A stretch of 9,826 nucleotides of DNA, from contig DGPO01000081.1 of assembly GCA_002390485.1 (NCBI GenBank), forward strand, positions 1-9,826, in the 5' to 3' direction. The notes beneath the pieces were generated by a model. The model saw nothing but the letters and a program-made list of their open reading frames with translations. It was not told the origin of the DNA and did no database searches. Made by a program: the position numbers and the translations under genes. Positions 1 to 7,209 of this stretch are shown piece by piece. The DNA comes from Halieaceae bacterium UBA4438. GTDB lineage: Bacteria; Pseudomonadota; Gammaproteobacteria; Pseudomonadales; Halieaceae. How positions within the stretch are numbered: the first letter of the stretch is position 1; each line of letters begins with the position of its first letter.

Positions 1-912
1 CACCATGGCGTGTCAGGGGTGTCTGCTCGCGTTACCTTTGACCCAAAAGCCGAACCACGTGACGACGGTGAAACCACAATTCGGCTGGGCACACGGACTG
101 CCTGGATCATTATTAGAGTCCTGGTCGAGTCACCAGATGATCTCGTTCAAGCGAGAGCACTTCAGCAACAATTTCGCGTTCGACCTGCCCCTGACCACCC
201 ACACATCAGAATGGAGCCTGCGGGCCGCGCTGCAAAAATCGCCGAGTCGGGCGCGCCATTTTTCACGGAACTGAGTCGCTACGTTGCGCACTCGCCCCCG
301 GCGCCGTGGCACCCGGCATTGTCACCCGCCGCTAAAGCTATATTGGATGACCCTTCGGGTTTAACGGACGCCGAGTTAGAGGCAGGTATCCAAGAAGCAG
401 AGGCGTTGATTAAGTCGGGTAGAACCACCGACACGGTCTTTAAAAATGGCTGGAGTACAGGCAGGGCTGCGGGCGGCCCCGGTGATGATATTTTGAAGCG
501 GGCGGTGGGCGCCAAATTCGGACTTGGGGGGCATTATGCGGTCGAAAACAGATCGTATATGGCGTTATCGGACTCCCAACGAGGCGCATTGAGTGGCAAG
601 CACGAGCTGTGCATGACGTTTGATGCCGATAACTTACCGCCTTGCGATGCCTTCTGGTCACTGACGGCCTATGGTATGGATCTCTACCTCGTTGAAAACG
701 AGATTAATCGTTACTCCATTGGTGATCGAACGCCCGACTTACACCATGACGATGACGGTGGTTTGACGGTTATTTTGTCGGCGCAACGACCTCAACGGGC
801 GGGAAATTGGCTGCCGGTACCCGATGGGCCCTACATGCTCGGGATGCGGGTTTATGAAGGGCATTCGTCGGTCCTCGATTGTCATTGGTTTCCGCCCGCG
901 CTGACTCGTTAA
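1..912 (+). CDS. DUF1254/DUF1214 domain protein, 5' end missing
   Basis: The reading frame is open from the first base, so this is the 3' part of a longer gene. The GTG at base 10 is probably an internal codon. The end of a DUF1254 domain is seen at bases 91-180 (TRTAWIIIRVLVESPDD, then an ARALQQQFRV segment). The C-terminal DUF1214 domain is clear: NLPPCDAFWS at 631-660, ENEINRYSIGDRTPDL at about 694-741, NWLPVPDGPY at 805-834, and a final WFPPALTR. About 300 residues are present, while full-length members usually have about 450-500, so roughly the first third is absent. The family is common in marine and environmental proteobacteria. It is often annotated as a cell-envelope or hypothetical protein, and no reaction is firmly established. 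The stop TAA at 910-912 is followed by a 69-base gap with no convincing terminator or promoter. Family call is confident; function is unknown. Confidence 0.88.
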   Translation, partial: HHGVSGVSARVTFDPKAEPRDDGETTIRLGTRTAWIIIRVLVESPDDLVQARALQQQFRVRPAPDHPHIRMEPAGRAAKIAESGAPFFTELSRYVAHSPPAPWHPALSPAAKAILDDPSGLTDAELEAGIQEAEALIKSGRTTDTVFKNGWSTGRAAGGPGDDILKRAVGAKFGLGGHYAVENRSYMALSDSQRGALSGKHELCMTFDADNLPPCDAFWSLTAYGMDLYLVENEINRYSIGDRTPDLHHDDDGGLTVILSAQRPQRAGNWLPVPDGPYMLGMRVYEGHSSVLDCHWFPPALTR

Positions 913-981
913 GCGCGCTATTTAGGTTTAAGCTCCGTAATTGGATCGAATGCGACTCAGATAATAAAAGCAGGCGCCCCT

Positions 982-2181
982 ATGAAGTCGAAGACAGTAA
1001 ACGAAATTCCAACGGTCGATTGGCTCGACCTTAATGCTGATCGCGATAGGTTCATGAAAGACCTGCGGTACGCGCTTTTAGAATGCGGGTTTTTGGTGCT
1101 TAAAAATGCACCCGGGCTGGACGACGCCTTTCAACAGAAGGCGTTTCGAGAGGTTCGTCAGTTTTTTGATGCGCCCATGGATATTAAGAAAACCGCACAC
1201 ATATCGAACACACCGTATTTTAGAGGCTACACCCTGCCAACGCCGGCCGATCGTGGCCACGGACAAGTCATTGAGAATTTCCAGTACGGCTTTGAGCAAG
1301 ACCCGATCTGTGCGCACGATGACGCTTCTCAGCCGATTCATAAACGTTTGTTTGTCGGGCCTAATACGTGGCCTAAGCAAGACTCGATGCCCGGCTTTCG
1401 ACCACTCATTAACGATCTAAACCAGGTTTATCACCAGCTCACGCATCAACTGGGTGAACTCATTGTTGAGTCTTTGGGTGAGGATCCGGCTGAGTTTCGG
1501 CGTTATTTTGATCTTGAAGAGCCGTATCTCGCGGCGAGCCTCAATCATAACTACAGCCTTGAGGTCTTCTCTGATGCGGCAAAAGAAGAGGTTCGCGACT
1601 CGTATGCGCGATTCGACGCGGATAACGTGGGTGCGCACATTGACGGACCGCCCTTTATCGCACTCCTGATTAACGATCGTCCGGGCCTGCAGGTGGTGGC
1701 GGGAGAGGGTGATTGGGTGAATGCGCCCGTTACCTGTCGAACATCGTCGGGAGAGTACGATGTGCCTGTCATTGAGGGGTCGGTTATTGTGAACACCGGT
1801 GGCACGCTCATGCACCTCAGTGAGGGGCGTTACTCTGCGACATTGCACCGAGTCAATACCTTGTTGATTCCAGAGGGTGAAACACGTGTCTCCATGCCTT
1901 ATTTTTTGTTGCCCAAAATGGAGGGTGATTTAGTGCCTTTTGGGCGATCAGCGTCTGATAAAACCGGTGCTGCCGGTTACGAAGCGGGACGCGACCGAGG
2001 CGCAAACGCCTGCGTGAATCGAATGGGGACGTTCCCACAAGTGACCCGTCGCTGGTGGGTGGACGAGTTTGACGCGCTAAAGGAGCAGCAACGCCTGGAG
2101 GTCGAGGCGGAAACGCAAGCTGCGTTTGCGCTGGCAGCTCAACGTGGCAAACGGTTTAAAGCGCGCCCGACCCACAAGTGA
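982..2181 (+). CDS. 2-oxoglutarate/Fe(II) oxygenase, isopenicillin N synthase family
   Basis: This 399-residue protein is a soluble non-haem iron oxygenase of the isopenicillin N synthase-like group. The N-terminal DIOX_N region spans about residues 8-110, with the typical 'LLECGFLVLKNAPGLDD' opening. The C-terminal double-stranded beta-helix holds the iron ligands H219-x-D221 (AHIDGPPF) and H289 (ATLHRV). R302-x-S304 (ETRVSMPYF) is the expected 2-oxoglutarate carboxylate clamp. The H219 to H289 distance is longer than in isopenicillin N synthase, owing to extra sequence around residues 235-270 that includes 'CRTSSGEYDVPV'. At 399 residues it is also longer than the usual 320-350, with a basic C-terminal tail. 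The ATG start has a weak AGG seven bases upstream. Substrate cannot be read from the sequence; bacterial members act on varied small molecules. It stands alone, facing the minus-strand pair with only 19 bases between stop codons. Family call is strong; substrate is unknown. Confidence 0.9.
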   Translation: MKSKTVNEIPTVDWLDLNADRDRFMKDLRYALLECGFLVLKNAPGLDDAFQQKAFREVRQFFDAPMDIKKTAHISNTPYFRGYTLPTPADRGHGQVIENFQYGFEQDPICAHDDASQPIHKRLFVGPNTWPKQDSMPGFRPLINDLNQVYHQLTHQLGELIVESLGEDPAEFRRYFDLEEPYLAASLNHNYSLEVFSDAAKEEVRDSYARFDADNVGAHIDGPPFIALLINDRPGLQVVAGEGDWVNAPVTCRTSSGEYDVPVIEGSVIVNTGGTLMHLSEGRYSATLHRVNTLLIPEGETRVSMPYFLLPKMEGDLVPFGRSASDKTGAAGYEAGRDRGANACVNRMGTFPQVTRRWWVDEFDALKEQQRLEVEAETQAAFALAAQRGKRFKARPTHK

Positions 2182-2200
2182 TTGACACTGTGTGACGTCC

Positions 2201-3064
2201 TTATCGGTGTGGCGTGGGTGGAGGCTGCTCCGTCCAGGCAAGCATTGCGTCGGCGAGCGCATCGAATAAAGGGGCCGCCCAATCCTCACCTTGTTCGATA
2301 CTGCCGGCTCTAGCCACAATGTCGACGGCGCGTGCGACTTCGATTATGGCGACCTCCGAGCCATATTCGGCCGCACGCTCGATCAGCGGGTGCCATGCCG
2401 CGGATGAACCTTCTTCATCCGACAGGCCACCTCTGACTCGCGCGCCCAGATTGTTGAGCTTCACAGAGGCATAAAAGTCGCTCATGGACGTTTGCAGCAG
2501 TCGCTCCCAGGCTTCATTTCGCTTATGGATGCCGGTCACGAGCATTTGAGGGCCAGGGACTGGGTTTTGTGCGTTGGGTGTGTCTGTGTCAGCCGTAAGC
2601 AAGACCGTTTGAACGTTATCGTTGCCCTTGTGAACACCCGCTATAAAATGCTCCAACGCTTGGAAGCCTGCTAGGTCCTCTGAGTATTGCGTAATCGTCG
2701 GTGTTAAAACAAAGAACCCACGCGCGTTTAGCCGCTGCGCCATCGCTTTTTGCGTAATGGTGTTCCAGTCTTTACCAATGTGTTTACCATGAACCTGCGC
2801 CCCCGGTTGCATCGCACTCGGCTCGGTATATTGCATCGGCAAGACCGCAATGGGTTTGTCGGTATTGATCACGATTGCGGCCACGTCGGCGTGTGTCCAG
2901 TGTTTGCCAGTGTAGTTAAATTTAACGCGATACAGGCCGTCACCTTGGTCAAAGGCATAGGGGGGCTCAGCCGCATTAATTTGAATTTGCTGCACACCCG
3001 CCACACTGACTTCTGGCCAAGCGATGAAAAGGACCGGCCACAGTTGCCTGAGCATTGCCCTCAT
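2201..3064 (-). CDS. uncharacterised protein, probably exported
   Basis: This 287-residue protein is not recognised. Its N-terminus looks like a signal peptide: MRAMLRQLWPVLFIAW, with a positive start and a short hydrophobic stretch, then SVA-G with likely cleavage after A22. The mature part would therefore be periplasmic or outside the cell. No further membrane segment is seen. The body has a predicted mixed alpha/beta character, with strand-like segments (VAAIVINTDKPIAVLPMQY, GFFVLTPTITQY, VQTVLLTADT) alternating with helices, and a helical C-terminal third around 'LIERAAEYGSEVAIIEVARA'. No catalytic motif can be named. Its ATG overlaps the stop of the upstream hydrolase gene (ATGA at 3064-3061), so the two are co-transcribed and probably translationally coupled. 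It has no clear Shine-Dalgarno site of its own, which fits coupling. It ends 19 bases from the oxygenase gene on the other strand, with no obvious terminator between. Confidence 0.75.
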   Translation of the reverse strand: MRAMLRQLWPVLFIAWPEVSVAGVQQIQINAAEPPYAFDQGDGLYRVKFNYTGKHWTHADVAAIVINTDKPIAVLPMQYTEPSAMQPGAQVHGKHIGKDWNTITQKAMAQRLNARGFFVLTPTITQYSEDLAGFQALEHFIAGVHKGNDNVQTVLLTADTDTPNAQNPVPGPQMLVTGIHKRNEAWERLLQTSMSDFYASVKLNNLGARVRGGLSDEEGSSAAWHPLIERAAEYGSEVAIIEVARAVDIVARAGSIEQGEDWAAPLFDALADAMLAWTEQPPPTPHR

Positions 3065-4065
3065 ACCGGTGGGCTTAGCCGGTAAACCTTCCGAGCTACG
3101 CCCGAAAACATGAGGTCTTTTTCCGTTTCAGAAAAATCGGTTGCGATCTTTTTGAGCCCATTCCACAGCACGCGGTAGCCGATCGACAGTCGATCGACTG
3201 GGAAATTACTTTCAAACATGCAACGCTCGGGTCCGAAGCAGGCGATTGCATGATCGTAGTAAGGTTTTTGTGCTTCAAGAAACTCGTCGGAGGAGGGAGG
3301 TAAGTCGCGTCCGTACCATCCGAAACCATTATCGGGCATGGCGAGCCCGCCGAGTTTTGCGAATACATTTTTGCATTCAGCGACGCGGGCAATGTCCTCC
3401 TGCCATTGCGCGAATATGGCCTCCTTTTGATTGGCAAAGTCGCCGACACCCAAAGGCGTCCCAAAATGATCAAGTACCATCGTCGTTTCCGGAACGGCTT
3501 GGGCGAGCTTGAAAAAGTCAGCGATTTGGAAATGGTAGAGCCACGTATCGTACGTTAAGCCGCGCTGCCCTAGCGCTCTGACACCTTGCCTGAAGTCTTC
3601 ATCGTGCATGAGTCCTCGGTCCGCGCTACCGGGTATCACCAGCCCTTGAATATCACCCGCAGAGGCACCTGCGTGTCGAATACCCTTGAACAAATCACCG
3701 GCGGTCTCTTCGTGGGCATCGAGCACTTCACTCAAGCGACTCTCGCGAAGATTCGCGTGCGCAACAATTCCCGCAATCTGAGTTGGGGCCTGCCTATGGG
3801 TGGCGTTATCGGCTGCCGCTCGAATGAACGCGGTCTCGCCAACACAGCGGAGGTGCTCCGGACCCTCCCGCCAATAGGCGGCGCCGCACTCCATGAATAC
3901 GGTCTGGGTCACTCTGTGACCGTCGCGGGTATCCCCCAGGAGTTCATCAAGGTTGTAGCCCATCGAGGGCTCAGGCCAAAGATGATGATGAGGGTCGACA
4001 ATCTCGCGATCTGGATCGACAACCGATTCCTGAACTTGTTGTAGCCAAGGGGTATTGTTAAACAT
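3061..4065 (-). CDS. amidohydrolase family protein (Amidohydro_2, TIM-barrel metal hydrolase)
   Basis: This is a cytosolic metal-dependent hydrolase of the Amidohydro_2 family, which includes lactonases such as rhamnonolactonase and 2-pyrone-4,6-dicarboxylate hydrolase. From the ATG at 4065 it has 334 residues, typical for the family. Visible marks are H26-x-H28 in VDPHHHLWP on the first strand, the YDTWLYHFQ segment near residues 172-180, LDHFG with H200, FAKLGGLAMP near 235-244, and the ESNFPVD segment with catalytic D291. The open frame reaches back to an ATG at 4188, but that adds 41 unconserved, arginine-rich residues. The 4065 ATG instead has a strong AGAGGA site six bases upstream and begins just where homologues normally begin. 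Lactone hydrolysis is a family-level possibility only. The downstream gene for an exported protein overlaps by four bases. The gene is divergent from the glucosylglycerate operon, with no evident metabolic link. Confidence 0.9.
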   Translation of the reverse strand: MFNNTPWLQQVQESVVDPDREIVDPHHHLWPEPSMGYNLDELLGDTRDGHRVTQTVFMECGAAYWREGPEHLRCVGETAFIRAAADNATHRQAPTQIAGIVAHANLRESRLSEVLDAHEETAGDLFKGIRHAGASAGDIQGLVIPGSADRGLMHDEDFRQGVRALGQRGLTYDTWLYHFQIADFFKLAQAVPETTMVLDHFGTPLGVGDFANQKEAIFAQWQEDIARVAECKNVFAKLGGLAMPDNGFGWYGRDLPPSSDEFLEAQKPYYDHAIACFGPERCMFESNFPVDRLSIGYRVLWNGLKKIATDFSETEKDLMFSGVARKVYRLSPPV

Positions 4066-4071
4066 GTGGGT

Positions 4072-4077
4072 TCCTCT
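4072..4077 (-). promoter_or_regulatory. ribosome binding site of the amidohydrolase gene
   Basis: Read on the minus strand this is AGAGGA, six bases before the ATG at 4065. It is the main reason for preferring that start over the ATG at 4188 in the same frame. Confidence 0.7.
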
Positions 4078-4096
4078 TTTAGGCGACCACCTTATC

Positions 4097-4112
4097 ACCG
4101 GAGTCGACCGGT
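4097..4112. repeat. inverted repeat ACCGG-N6-CCGGT in the divergent region
   Basis: The arms are ACCGG (4097-4101) and CCGGT (4108-4112), with AGTCGA between. It lies 32 bases upstream of the amidohydrolase start. It could be an operator or a small hairpin in the 5' untranslated region of that transcript. No run of T follows on either strand, so it is not an intrinsic terminator. Five-base arms can occur by chance, so this is only a candidate. Confidence 0.35.
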
Positions 4113-4182
4113 TTAGTGCGCGGTCTTTTAGTCGTCTTGCGCGAATCATTTCTACAGCCATCAGAAGAAATAGGCACACTCT

Positions 4183-4211
4183 TTGCAACGTGACCTGTAA
4201 GGTCTTATGAA
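4183..4211 (+). promoter_or_regulatory. weak sigma70-like promoter candidate for the glycerate kinase operon
   Basis: TTGCAA at 4183-4188 and TATGAA at 4206-4211 are separated by exactly 17 bases, and each matches four of six consensus positions. The predicted transcript start would fall near 4218. That leaves only about ten bases before the TTG start and cuts into the ribosome binding site, which argues against a simple promoter here. A promoter further upstream is equally possible; none clearer was found between 4066 and 4182. Confidence 0.25.
4192..4204. repeat. inverted repeat GACCT-GTA-AGGTC upstream of the glycerate kinase gene
   Basis: This is a perfect 5-base inverted repeat with a 3-base centre. 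It falls wholly inside the 17-base spacer of the promoter-like pair and 24 bases before the kinase start. That is a plausible operator position. Short palindromes are common by chance, so confidence is low. Confidence 0.35.
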
Positions 4212-4216
4212 TACTT

Positions 4217-4220
4217 AGGA
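4217..4220 (+). promoter_or_regulatory. ribosome binding site that fixes the TTG start of glycerate kinase
   Basis: AGGA lies seven bases before the TTG at 4228. An in-frame TAG at 4216-4218 overlaps this site, so translation cannot begin further upstream. No ATG or GTG lies in frame near the expected N-terminus. The TTG start is therefore well supported. Confidence 0.7.
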
Positions 4221-4227
4221 ATACCCA

Positions 4228-5145
4228 TTGAGCAATGAGGCTTCAAGTCGCCAGCTTCTCGAAGATTTCATCGAGACTCATCGGTTAAATGACATTTTCA
4301 GGCGAAATGTCGAAGGGCACTTCGACGCCTATGCACATCGCTTAGCCAAACTGGCAACCGCGAGTCCTCGGCCCATTATTGTAGGGATTAACGGATCACA
4401 GGGGTCCGGGAAGTCGACGCTGAGCGCCTATCTAAGCCAAATTATGCCCCGACTTCTCGGTGTTGACTGTCACATTATTTCAATTGACGATTTTTATTTA
4501 ACCCGAGCGCGGCGCGTCAAACTGGCGTCCGCCGTACATCCGCTATTGGCGATTCGCGGTGTGCCGGGGACGCATGAATACCTGCGATTGGCGGATGTTT
4601 TAGCCGCGGTCAGTGATCCCGATCCAAAGGAAGTGGCAGTTCCTGTCTTTGATAAACTCAAAGATGACCGCACCAAAAAGGTGCGAAAAATCCAGATCAG
4701 TGCGAAGCCCACAGTGGTGCTTCTCGAGGGATGGTGCGTCGGTATCCCCGCACAAACGGCCTTGTCGCTTGCGGTTCCCGCGGGCCGGTTTGAATTTGTT
4801 AACGATAATTCAGGTGTGTGGCGAACCTACGTTAACGAGCAATTAAAGGGTCCCTACGCATCTATTTTTTCAACACTGGATCGATTGAGTATGCTCAGGC
4901 CGCCGCTTTTTGAGGCGGTGTTCGACTGGCGAGTCGATCAGGAAAATCGTTTGGTTGCGGGCCGTCAAATGGCGTCCTCGGTAGCGCCCCCTAAGGGTAT
5001 GTCTGTCAGGGAGGTTCAAGAATTTGTAGAGAATTTTCGGCGACTGACTTGCCACGCTATGGCGGTTTTACCTGAAGTCGCCGACGAGACGTGGGACTTG
5101 CAGGCAGATCGCTTGATTCTGGGCGAGCGAACACGTCATGAATGA
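4228..5145 (+). CDS. D-glycerate kinase, GLYK type (P-loop kinase)
   Basis: This 305-residue cytosolic kinase should transfer phosphate from ATP to D-glycerate, giving 3-phosphoglycerate by analogy with plant GLYK. It belongs to the P-loop phosphoribulokinase/uridine-kinase fold, like plant GLYK and yeast Tda10. The Walker A motif is GSQGSGKST with K62. It is followed by SIDDFYLT (D87, D88), the diagnostic RGVPGTHEY near residues 110-118, VFDKLKDDR near 140-148, and LLEGWCVG near 166-172. The sequence starts with TTG at 4228, the only start consistent with the in-frame TAG at 4216 and the AGGA site. It is the first gene of a four-gene operon, and its end overlaps the next gene by 8 bases. In this setting its likely job is to salvage glycerate released by the phosphorylase at 7210-8973. 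An alternative substrate cannot be excluded, since some relatives are annotated only as kinases. Confidence 0.87.
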   Translation: MSNEASSRQLLEDFIETHRLNDIFRRNVEGHFDAYAHRLAKLATASPRPIIVGINGSQGSGKSTLSAYLSQIMPRLLGVDCHIISIDDFYLTRARRVKLASAVHPLLAIRGVPGTHEYLRLADVLAAVSDPDPKEVAVPVFDKLKDDRTKKVRKIQISAKPTVVLLEGWCVGIPAQTALSLAVPAGRFEFVNDNSGVWRTYVNEQLKGPYASIFSTLDRLSMLRPPLFEAVFDWRVDQENRLVAGRQMASSVAPPKGMSVREVQEFVENFRRLTCHAMAVLPEVADETWDLQADRLILGERTRHE

Positions 5146-5968
5146 ATCTCCCACGATCTATACGGATCTTGACGGCACGCTTCTTGATCATGAAACCTAC
5201 AGTGCGGAAGCCGCCCGTGCGGTGCTTCATTCGCTGACCGAGCAGGGCATCCCCATTGTTCTCGCCACCAGTAAAACGTATAGCGAAGTCTCCGAATTTC
5301 GCCGTGAAATGGGGCTTAAGCACGCGTTTATTGTCGAGAACGGCGCTGCAATTTATGTCCCAGTAGAGCTTGATATTCGCTGCCCTATGGGCAGCAAATT
5401 ATTCGAAGGATGTTGGGTGAGAGAGTTCGGAGTGAAGCGCCAAGCACTGTGCGATGTCCTCGAGGCGCTCGACATGAGCCGCCGCTTTGCGTTCAAGTCA
5501 CTGACCGAAATGCGCACCAGCGAAGTGACGGCCATTACTGGGCTGAACCGGGATTCGGCAGAGCGAGCACAGAACCGGCTCTACTCCGAAACGCTGGATT
5601 GGAGAGACTCGCAAGACGCGCTTGACGAGTTCAAGCAGGTACTCACAGAAATAGGGTTTTCGGTATCGGAGGGCGGCCGCTTTGTTCATTTAATGGGGCC
5701 AAATAATAAGGGAATCGCGGCGCAGTGGTTTCAGGGTGTATTGAAGCGAGAAGTATCCCCTGACGTTGTCATGATCGCGGCGGGAGACGCCCCCAACGAT
5801 CGTGAGCTGCTTGAGACCGCGGATTATGCATTGCTGATGCGAAACATGAAGGGAACGCCGTTAAAACTGCAGCGGACCGGTCCGACCTGGTTGTCAGACA
5901 GCGCAGGTCCCGAGGCCTGGGCGAAGGGCGTAAACGAAATATTAACGAGTATGGGGTGGAATATCTAA
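5138..5968 (+). CDS. gpgP: HAD phosphatase, mannosyl/glucosyl-3-phosphoglycerate phosphatase family
   Basis: This 276-residue HAD-superfamily phosphatase is of the MPGP subgroup. It should remove phosphate from glucosyl-3-phosphoglycerate to give glucosylglycerate. The nucleophile motif is D10-L-D12-G-T-L-L-D. The second motif is TSKTYSEV near residues 44-51, matching the family SSKT segment. VENGAAIYVP (E67-N68-G69) is a family hallmark, and the metal-binding GDAPNDREL carries D217 and D221. The middle, about residues 85-185, is the C2B-type cap that selects substrate. Length fits MPGP proteins, usually about 260-280. The ATG sits inside the end of the kinase gene, and the stop shares a base with the next ATG, so all three are likely coupled. 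Whether the sugar is glucose or mannose is not visible in this protein. Glucose is inferred from the neighbouring synthase and phosphorylase. No clear Shine-Dalgarno site precedes it. Confidence 0.85.
   Translation: MNESPTIYTDLDGTLLDHETYSAEAARAVLHSLTEQGIPIVLATSKTYSEVSEFRREMGLKHAFIVENGAAIYVPVELDIRCPMGSKLFEGCWVREFGVKRQALCDVLEALDMSRRFAFKSLTEMRTSEVTAITGLNRDSAERAQNRLYSETLDWRDSQDALDEFKQVLTEIGFSVSEGGRFVHLMGPNNKGIAAQWFQGVLKREVSPDVVMIAAGDAPNDRELLETADYALLMRNMKGTPLKLQRTGPTWLSDSAGPEAWAKGVNEILTSMGWNI
5954..5960 (+). promoter_or_regulatory. ribosome binding site of the glycosyltransferase gene
   Basis: GGGTGGA lies seven bases before the ATG at 5968, within the end of the phosphatase gene. It supports the ATG over the in-frame GTG at 5956, which would overlap this site. 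Confidence 0.55.
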
Positions 5969-7200
5969 TGGCCGACTTTTATCAAAGTCCTTATATCTCA
6001 ACGCTTCACAATCTTCGCAATTGCGCGGTTGAAGAGCTTGAAGCGCAACTTGTCAATTTTTCTGCGACGCGACCGCTGGGGCTGATTTTGCCATCGCTTT
6101 ATTCCGAGCTGCAGACTCCAGCAATGCCCAATATTCGGTCGGAACTGATGAAAGTGCCTTATCTGTCTCAGATTGTTGTGGGCCTAGATCGTGCCGATGT
6201 GGATGAATATCAGTCAGCCCTGAAGTTCTTTGCGGAGCTTCCTCAGCAGCATAGAGTGCTTTGGCAGGATGGGCCGAGACTAAGGGCTATTCATGCGGAA
6301 CTCGAAGCCCTAGGTCTCGCGCCACAGGAGCCCGGCAAGGGTCGTAACGTCTGGTACTGCATGGGCTACGTTCTGGCCACGTCGCGCAGCGATGCTGTCG
6401 CCATTCATGACTGCGACATTCTGACTTACGACCGTAGTCTTTTAGCGCGCCTAATCTATCCGGTCGCGAACCCACACTTTAGTTTCGAATTTTGTAAGGG
6501 TTACTACGCGCGTGTTGCGGGCAACAAATTAAACGGGCGGGCTTGCCGTTTATTGGTTGGACCTCTAATTCACGCAACAAAGCGTGTCTTAGGGGAGAAT
6601 GACTTTCTGAATTACCTCGATAGTTTTCGCTACCTGCTTGCTGGGGAATTCGCATTTCGGCGTGAATTACTCAGTGATATGCGTGTCCCGAGTGACTGGG
6701 GGCTTGAGATGGGTGTGGCGTCGGAAATGTACCGAAATAACAGCGCGAACCGAATCTGTCAGGTGGAGCTCACCGACTTCTACGATCACAAACATCAAGA
6801 CCTCTCGATAAATGATGCGCAGCGAGGTCTATCGCGCATGTCTCTAGACATTACAAAGTCGCTGATCCGCAAACTCGCGATTCAAGGCACCGTGTTTAAT
6901 CAAGAGACGTTTCGTACGCTCAAGGCGACCTACTATCGCGTTGCACTCGATTACGTAGAGAGTTACCGACGAGATGCACTGATGAATGGGTTGGACTTTG
7001 ATACCCACACGGAAGAGCAAGCGGTAGAGCTCTTTGCGACCAATATTTTAGAGGCGGGCAAGCAATTTCTTGAGCGCCCTTTGGACGCGCCGTTTATGCC
7101 AACGTGGTCGCGTGTGGTGAGCGCCATACCTGACATCTACGAACGGCTTATTCAAGCTGTTGAGGAGGATCACAACGAATTTTCTGCACGGGGGCGCTAG
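5968..7200 (+). CDS. gpgS: glucosyl-3-phosphoglycerate synthase (GT81-like glycosyltransferase)
   Basis: This 410-residue GT-A fold enzyme should transfer glucose from an NDP-glucose donor to 3-phosphoglycerate. This is the committed step of glucosylglycerate synthesis in the cytosol. Family marks are 'LILPSLYSELQTPAMPNI' at about 39-56, VGLDRAD at 71-77 in the donor-binding part, and GKGRNVWYCMGYVLA at about 123-137. The metal-binding D148-C-D150 (HDCDILTYD) follows, then YDHKHQ at about 272-277, a conserved histidine segment of this family. The C-terminal third is mainly helical, as in GT81 proteins. Start chosen: ATG at 5968, which overlaps the phosphatase stop as TAATG and has a GGGTGGA site seven bases upstream. 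The frame also opens at GTG 5956, but that is less likely. Known GT81 enzymes come from bacteria and archaea, including Persephonella. A mannosyl donor is the main alternative reading. No truncation is seen. Confidence 0.87.
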   Translation: MADFYQSPYISTLHNLRNCAVEELEAQLVNFSATRPLGLILPSLYSELQTPAMPNIRSELMKVPYLSQIVVGLDRADVDEYQSALKFFAELPQQHRVLWQDGPRLRAIHAELEALGLAPQEPGKGRNVWYCMGYVLATSRSDAVAIHDCDILTYDRSLLARLIYPVANPHFSFEFCKGYYARVAGNKLNGRACRLLVGPLIHATKRVLGENDFLNYLDSFRYLLAGEFAFRRELLSDMRVPSDWGLEMGVASEMYRNNSANRICQVELTDFYDHKHQDLSINDAQRGLSRMSLDITKSLIRKLAIQGTVFNQETFRTLKATYYRVALDYVESYRRDALMNGLDFDTHTEEQAVELFATNILEAGKQFLERPLDAPFMPTWSRVVSAIPDIYERLIQAVEEDHNEFSARGR

Positions 7201-7209
7201 TGAGTCATT

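Noticed and set aside
913..981. Possible promoter (GATAAT at 960-965) before the oxygenase gene
   Set aside because: The only -35-like element, TTGGAT at 941-946, is 13 bases away, which is too short, and the -10-like box lies only 16 bases before the start codon.
1417..1848. 143-codon minus-strand open frame
   Set aside because: It is antisense to the oxygenase gene, covers its conserved iron-binding region, and has no recognisable features.
2182..2200. ACACTGTGT palindrome between convergent stop codons
   Set aside because: The arms are only four bases around a single base, so no hairpin can form, and there is no T run. It is not a credible terminator.
3586..4044. 152-codon open frame on the plus strand
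   Set aside because: It lies fully antisense to the amidohydrolase gene, whose catalytic motifs are intact. The translated sequence shows no recognisable domain and no ribosome binding site.
4066..4188. N-terminal extension of the amidohydrolase to the ATG at 4188
   Set aside because: It adds 41 arginine-rich residues with no family resemblance, while the ATG at 4065 has a strong AGAGGA site and the expected N-terminus.
5956..5967. GTG start giving four more residues to the glycosyltransferase
   Set aside because: The GTG overlaps the GGGTGGA site that serves the ATG at 5968.
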